DNA from: Cephalothrix simula
Taxonomy: Eukaryota; Nemertea; Palaeonemertea; Archinemertea; Cephalotrichidae
Reading direction: 5' to 3'
DNA: 12,393 nucleotides
Assembly (NCBI GenBank): GCA_035591015.1
Contig: JAXIUW010185515.1
Location: forward strand, 1-12,393
Both the position numbers and the translations under genes were made by a program. Each line of letters starts with the position of its first letter. Within the stretch, counting starts at the first letter, position 1. Of this stretch, positions 9,327 through 12,393 are shown piece after piece. The notes under the pieces were generated by a model. It did not search any database, was not told where the DNA came from, and was given only the letters and a program-made list of their open reading frames with translations.

Positions 9327-9552
9327 TTAGGAAGCCCTCGGCTGCTAAAGAAAATCCTCAGTTGCTTAGGAAACCCTCTGTTGCTAAGTAAAATACTCCT
9401 TTGCTAAGGAAAACCCTTGGCTGCTAAGAGTAACCCTCAGTTGCTAAGGATAACATCGATTGCTATGGTAAATCAGCGGTGACTAATGAAAACCTCGGCT
9501 GCTAAGGAAACACTCGGTTGCTATGGAAAACCCTCGGTTGCTAAGGAAAATC
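9327..9552 (-). repeat. Right inner tandem array, inverted units
   Basis: About eleven to twelve units of the form CCCTCGGTTGCTAAGGAAAA, the reverse complement of the left array's unit. The array switches orientation at about 9326-9330 with almost no spacer, so the arms could form a long cruciform. Outermost units (near 9520-9552) are closest to the consensus; central units are more diverged. Confidence 0.85.
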
Positions 9553-9708
9553 CGCAATTGTTAGGGTAAGAAATTTTTTGAACCAGCGCGCAATTCTAAG
9601 AACTTCGCACTAAAAACAACGCGCATTCCATAGATAACATGGGGGTAATCTATCGCATAGTCCGCAGTCCGCAGCGTGCGGCGCGCAGTACGCTTTTCGT
9701 AGCTACCT
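9553..9708 (-). repeat. Right outer arm of foldback element
   Basis: Counterpart of the left outer arm. It has an extra GC-rich patch near 9660-9690 in which, on the minus strand, CTGCGGA occurs twice in tandem (CTGCGGACTGCGGAC). The left arm has only a single GCGCGGAC there, so the difference could be local duplication on the right or loss on the left. Confidence 0.75.
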
Positions 9709-9716
9709 GGTAGACT
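9709..9716 (+). repeat. Candidate 8-bp target-site duplication, right copy
   Basis: GGTAGACT, identical and in the same orientation to 8982-8989, directly abutting the end of the right inverted repeat. Confidence 0.6.
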
Positions 9717-10744
9717 TGTCAGGAAGTAAAAGAAAGCTTAGAAACATCCAATCGGCCCCTTTAGTTCAATCACCTATTCATGAGAAATAGAAATACCTAT
9801 CATTAGTGTCGCAAATGAGTGTCAGTTTTCTCTACTAAAATAGAATGATTTACAACCTAAAGACATAAAGAAACAGATCAAGATTTTTGATTCCCTGAAT
9901 AGCTGTGAGTGTGATGTTATTTTTCCCCAAGGATCTTTTGAAATTAGAAATTTTAATGAGGATAATGGTGTTATGATAAAGGAAAAATCTAAATAAAATA
10001 ATTAGCAGGCATTTTTCCTTCAGCAAAAACCTTTACGAACTGGTTATTGTTTACAAACAAGCCAGCAGAGTGCCCCTTAATAGTTAACACATCTGCCGCA
10101 TCTTGTTTACTCCAAGCTGATGACAAGCTAACCAGTGATCTGACACGTGACAACGAAACCCTTGGACAAGGATGACAATGATAACATCATCTTTAATCTT
10201 TCCACCTTTGTGTTCTGAAACGCTCATACTGAAATTTTATTGCCACCAAAATTGAAAAGGGCAGACATACCATAAAAAGTTAATAGATTAACTGTATACT
10301 GTTTCTATATGTTTCAGATATGTTATCTGAATTATTAACCAACATTTTTCCTGCCTTATCATCAACAAGAATTTTTCCCAACTGGGGACAATTTTTATTA
10401 GCTTAATTAACTTTAACAAACCAGTCTAGAATGACTCAAGAAGAATCTGGTCAGTTAGAGTTGGTTGAACTTTTTACTGGACAATTTTAATTAATTGTGT
10501 TACATGTTGCGAAGCATGTGCATCGCATTCTTGGCCAAGAGATTTGATGTTGCCTGTCCGCTCTTTAATTCGTCAGAGAGCAGCGGTGAATTAGTGAACT
10601 AAGCTTGGATAGTCAGTTAGTTACACATTAAAGACGTTGGCCAAGGATGATGTGCGTCGGTTCAAAGTTTGGGGGACACAATATATATAACTCATGGGCT
10701 TTGTTCCGCTTCTTCAATCAAAAATAGCAGGGTTGCTACTCACT
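9717..10744. other. Anonymous non-coding stretch
   Basis: No open frame or clear repeat. A near-palindrome TTGTTTACAAACAA, containing a forkhead-type TGTTTAC, lies near 10046-10060. I see nothing else to annotate. Confidence 0.5.
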
Positions 10745-11055
10745 TGGAAATCAGAGAAAACTGAGAGAATTTTAATTTGGCCTTCAAAAGTAATGGAAAA
10801 GTCAGGGGATTTCATAAAAATTACCAAAATCAGGGAATTTTTATTCTTCGAGGGTTTCCGCCATGAAAATGAAAATTTGTCGCATTACGCATAAACATCT
10901 TTGCGATTATGCAATTTACGTATAAAATATCTTTGCGGTTATCATTAAATTATGCCGCTCATGAATTTGTCCAAATTTTTTGCTTACACGTTCCCTTAAA
11001 AAAGGTCAGGAACATTTTGCAAAAAGTCCTGGAAATCAGGGAAAGTCAGGGAAAA
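10745..11055 (+). repeat. Dispersed TCAGGGAA-motif repeat
   Basis: Variants of GTCAGGGAAA occur at 10751-10759 (TCAGAGAAA), 10801-10812, about 10829-10842, 11005-11013, 11036-11044 and 11046-11055, often followed by ATTTT or AAA. The spacing is irregular, so this is a diverged repeat family rather than a clean tandem array. It abuts the SINE at 11061, which may have inserted at its edge. Family not identified. A 66-codon plus-strand open frame across part of it is incidental. Confidence 0.5.
10885..10948 (+). repeat. Two-copy 31-bp tandem duplication
   Basis: Copy one (10885-10915) and copy two (10916 to about 10948) both begin TTACG(C/T)ATAAA and share ATCTTTGCG(A/G)TTAT. They differ by a few substitutions and small indels. 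The duplication sits inside the TCAGGGAA repeat region. Confidence 0.7.
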
Positions 11056-11060
11056 TGAAA

Positions 11061-11365
11061 GGCAACCCAGGTCGAGCGGTTAAAGGCGCTGAACTAGACG
11101 TACCGGTAGGTCATGACGTCATAAAATCCTTCGCCTTGCATGAGTTCGAGTCTTATGGCATCGGCAAATCGCGAGAGGCAGATGCTGGGTGGCTTGGTCA
11201 GCGTTAAAAAGTGGAGCGGTGACTAGGAACCAAACGCCCGAAGAGCTCAGTGCACTTAATGTGGGCTTGCAGTGGCCCCCTTCCCTCTGGGATAAAAACC
11301 CCGACTCTAGCGGTATAATAGAAAAAAGCAAAAGTCGATGACATTTCATTTTCATTTCATTTCAT
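11061..11365 (+). mobile_element. tRNA-Leu/Ser-like SINE with TTTCA tail
   Basis: The head has an A box GGTCGAGCGGTTAAAGGCGC (11070-11089), nearly the D arm of class II (Leu/Ser) tRNAs, and a B box GAGTTCGAGTC at 11142-11152. The A-to-B interval of about 55 nt suits a tRNA with a long variable arm. A body of about 180 bp follows and ends in a TTTCA/TTTTCA run at 11343-11365. Head, unrelated body and short simple-repeat tail form the standard layout of a tRNA-derived SINE, transcribed by RNA polymerase III and mobilised by a partner LINE. Open frames across it on either strand are incidental. No clear target duplication was found. Confidence 0.8.
11114..11121. promoter_or_regulatory. CRE-like TGACGTCA within SINE head
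   Basis: Exact octamer, extended to the 10-bp palindrome ATGACGTCAT (11113-11122). It falls between the A and B boxes, where the variable arm of a class II tRNA would lie. Motif match only. Confidence 0.25.
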
Positions 11366-11864
11366 CCCTTGGGGATACATTAGTCTTCTTTCCCACGTAC
11401 CTGATTGCGCATGTTGGCTATCCTAGGTAGAGAGTCCCTCATCAAATACACAGTTGTTACCCTAATTAGGTTTCCTTTTTCGTTTTCGCCGTGGTCCCTA
11501 CATACCCAAAAGTAAATTTTCTATGTATATATCCCTTTAGGTATTGATTGAAAGTCATCTTCATTTGCTTATTATCTTTTACCCTGTCATCCCTAAGAGA
11601 TTCGTGTTCATTGATGAATATGAAAAATGGTCTTTAACTGCTACATACATGTATGACTCTGTTATAGAAATCCTCGTGGGGGAGTATAGCTCCAATTAGA
11701 CACAAAATAACCTCCAGAAATCCTGGGAAATCCTTAATTTTGTTAAATTAGCCACAAATTGCATAACACCAAAACACATTTGGATAATTGGGTTTCAAAA
11801 TAAGATCTAGTGGGTTAACGTTATATCTAAAAGTAAGGCCCCGCTTCAGGAAGTTCCGAGGAGT
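11366..11864. other. Anonymous non-coding stretch
   Basis: No gene or repeat recognised. A TACATGTA palindrome is at 11646-11653. Confidence 0.5.
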
Positions 11865-12120
11865 GCACTACTAAATTTGTAACAGAATTTGTACTAAAAC
11901 ACTAAATTTGTACTAAAATTACTAAATTTGTTCTAAAAGTATTTTTTGTAACAAAAGTACTAAGCACTAAATTTGCACTAAGATTACTGAATTTGTACTA
12001 AAATTATTTAAATCTGTACTAAAATTACTAAATTTGTACTAAAATTACTAAATTTGTACTAAAATTACTAAATTTGTACTAAAAGTACTAAATTTGTACT
12101 AAAAATACAAATTTTGCACT
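11865..12120 (+). repeat. 20-bp minisatellite, unit ACTAAATTTGTACTAAAATT
   Basis: About a dozen head-to-tail units. Three successive 20-bp units at 12021-12080 are identical; units to the left are more diverged and partly deleted (for example around 11937-11970). Each unit looks like two related 10-mers, ACTAAATTTG and (T)ACTAAAATT. Units touch with no unique spacers, so this is not a CRISPR array. The gradient from diverged (left) to homogeneous (right) suggests recent expansion on the right. Confidence 0.95.
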
Positions 12121-12393
12121 AGGTTTTCAAAAATATCTCAAAAACGGCTAATTGTAGGAAGCTGTAATTTCGCTACTTGTTCATTGAGATTAAAACTCAA
12201 ATTATAAAAAATTCAGTGCCCCAGGTACATCAGGAGCGGCGGCCGCCTAGATGAGTTTCTTTTCAAGTGGCGCAAACAAATTTTTCAGCTTGGATTCATG
12301 TTAGTTACTTATCGGAGCGCTAAAATATTTATTTTTTCGGAATTTAGAGTCTTGGATCAAAGTGGCGCTGGATGACGCCCGGTGCCAAAATGG
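12121..12393. other. Anonymous stretch to window end
   Basis: A GC-richer patch contains GCGGCCGC (12239-12246). GTGGCGC occurs twice (about 12268 and 12362), and the final 24 bases resemble 704-728. No open frame; probably part of an uncharacterised repeat that continues beyond the window. Confidence 0.4.

Larger units (their letters stand above)
8990..9708. mobile_element. Foldback-type non-autonomous DNA transposon
   Basis: The whole segment folds on itself around about 9339-9349. The ends are GGTACCTACGAAA on the left (8992-9004) and GGTAGCTACGAAA on the right (9695-9707, minus strand), 12 of 13 matching. The inner edges of the arms carry a 29-bp inverted repeat (9110-9138 against 9540-9568) with two mismatches, containing TACCCTAACAATT and GGATTTTCCTTAGC. 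Between these are two opposed arrays of 19-20 bp units. An 8-bp direct repeat flanks the element. Nothing is encoded, so movement would need a transposase from elsewhere. Long inverted repeats built of short tandem units match the foldback class (Drosophila FB, sea urchin TU elements as I recall them). The transposase superfamily is undecided: 8-bp duplications fit hAT, P, Merlin or Mutator-like enzymes, but the ends match none that I can confirm. Confidence 0.8.

Noticed and set aside
8990-9708. Assignment of the foldback element to hAT on the basis of an 8-bp duplication
   Set aside because: hAT ends usually begin CAG and duplications follow an nTnnnnAn pattern; neither is seen, so the superfamily is left open.
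11061-11165. Functional tRNA-Leu or tRNA-Ser gene
   Set aside because: Arms are mismatched, and a SINE body and TTTCA tail follow directly.
11865-12120. CRISPR array
   Set aside because: The 20-bp units abut without unique spacers, and the sequence context is eukaryotic.
12239-12246. NotI site (GCGGCCGC) as a cloning-vector junction
   Set aside because: Flanking sequence shows no linker or vector, and the site lies within a naturally GC-richer patch.

Overview
This window looks like non-coding nuclear DNA from an animal, most plausibly a marine invertebrate. Echinoderm is my first guess, with other deuterostomes or molluscs possible. The reasons are an estimated two-thirds A+T, no long open frame on either strand, several degenerate tRNA-derived repeats, a poly(A)-tailed insertion, long microsatellites, and many copies of the palindromes TACATGTA, TAGGCCTA and TGACGTCA. 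I found no recognisable protein-coding exon, rRNA, intact tRNA or CRISPR array. The organism call is an inference from sequence texture, not from a gene.

Layout: 1-310 is a degenerate minisatellite built on AATCTCAC, with a partly inverted second half and the window edge cutting its left side. 311-1085 is unremarkable. 1102-1134 is a perfect 9-bp hairpin, followed by a tRNA-like SINE head (1140-1212, plus). 1350-2500 is anonymous apart from a CRE-like octamer and two ATGGCCGCC-type motifs in opposite orientation. 2506-2990 holds a second tRNA-like SINE head on the minus strand, with a related short motif on each side. 3000-5974 is AT-rich filler apart from a GC-richer 83-bp inverted-repeat module (4232-4314). 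5975-6445 is a compound TCA/CAG microsatellite, followed directly by a probable poly(A)-tailed retrocopy on the minus strand (about 6497-6747). 6755-8430 is AT-rich filler.

8982-9716 is the most structured part of the window: a roughly 720-bp foldback-type transposon. It has imperfect terminal inverted repeats, two opposed arrays of 19-20 bp tandem units, and an 8-bp direct repeat (GGTAGACT) immediately outside both ends. It encodes no protein and would have to be mobilised in trans. 9717-10744 is filler. 10745-11055 carries a dispersed TCAGGGAA motif and a 31-bp tandem duplication. 11061-11365 is a near-complete SINE with a tRNA-Leu/Ser-like head and a TTTCA tail. 11865-12120 is a 20-bp minisatellite with unit ACTAAATTTGTACTAAAATT.

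No genes work together here. The content is a record of mobile and tandem repeats. The foldback element is the strongest candidate for something worth following up.
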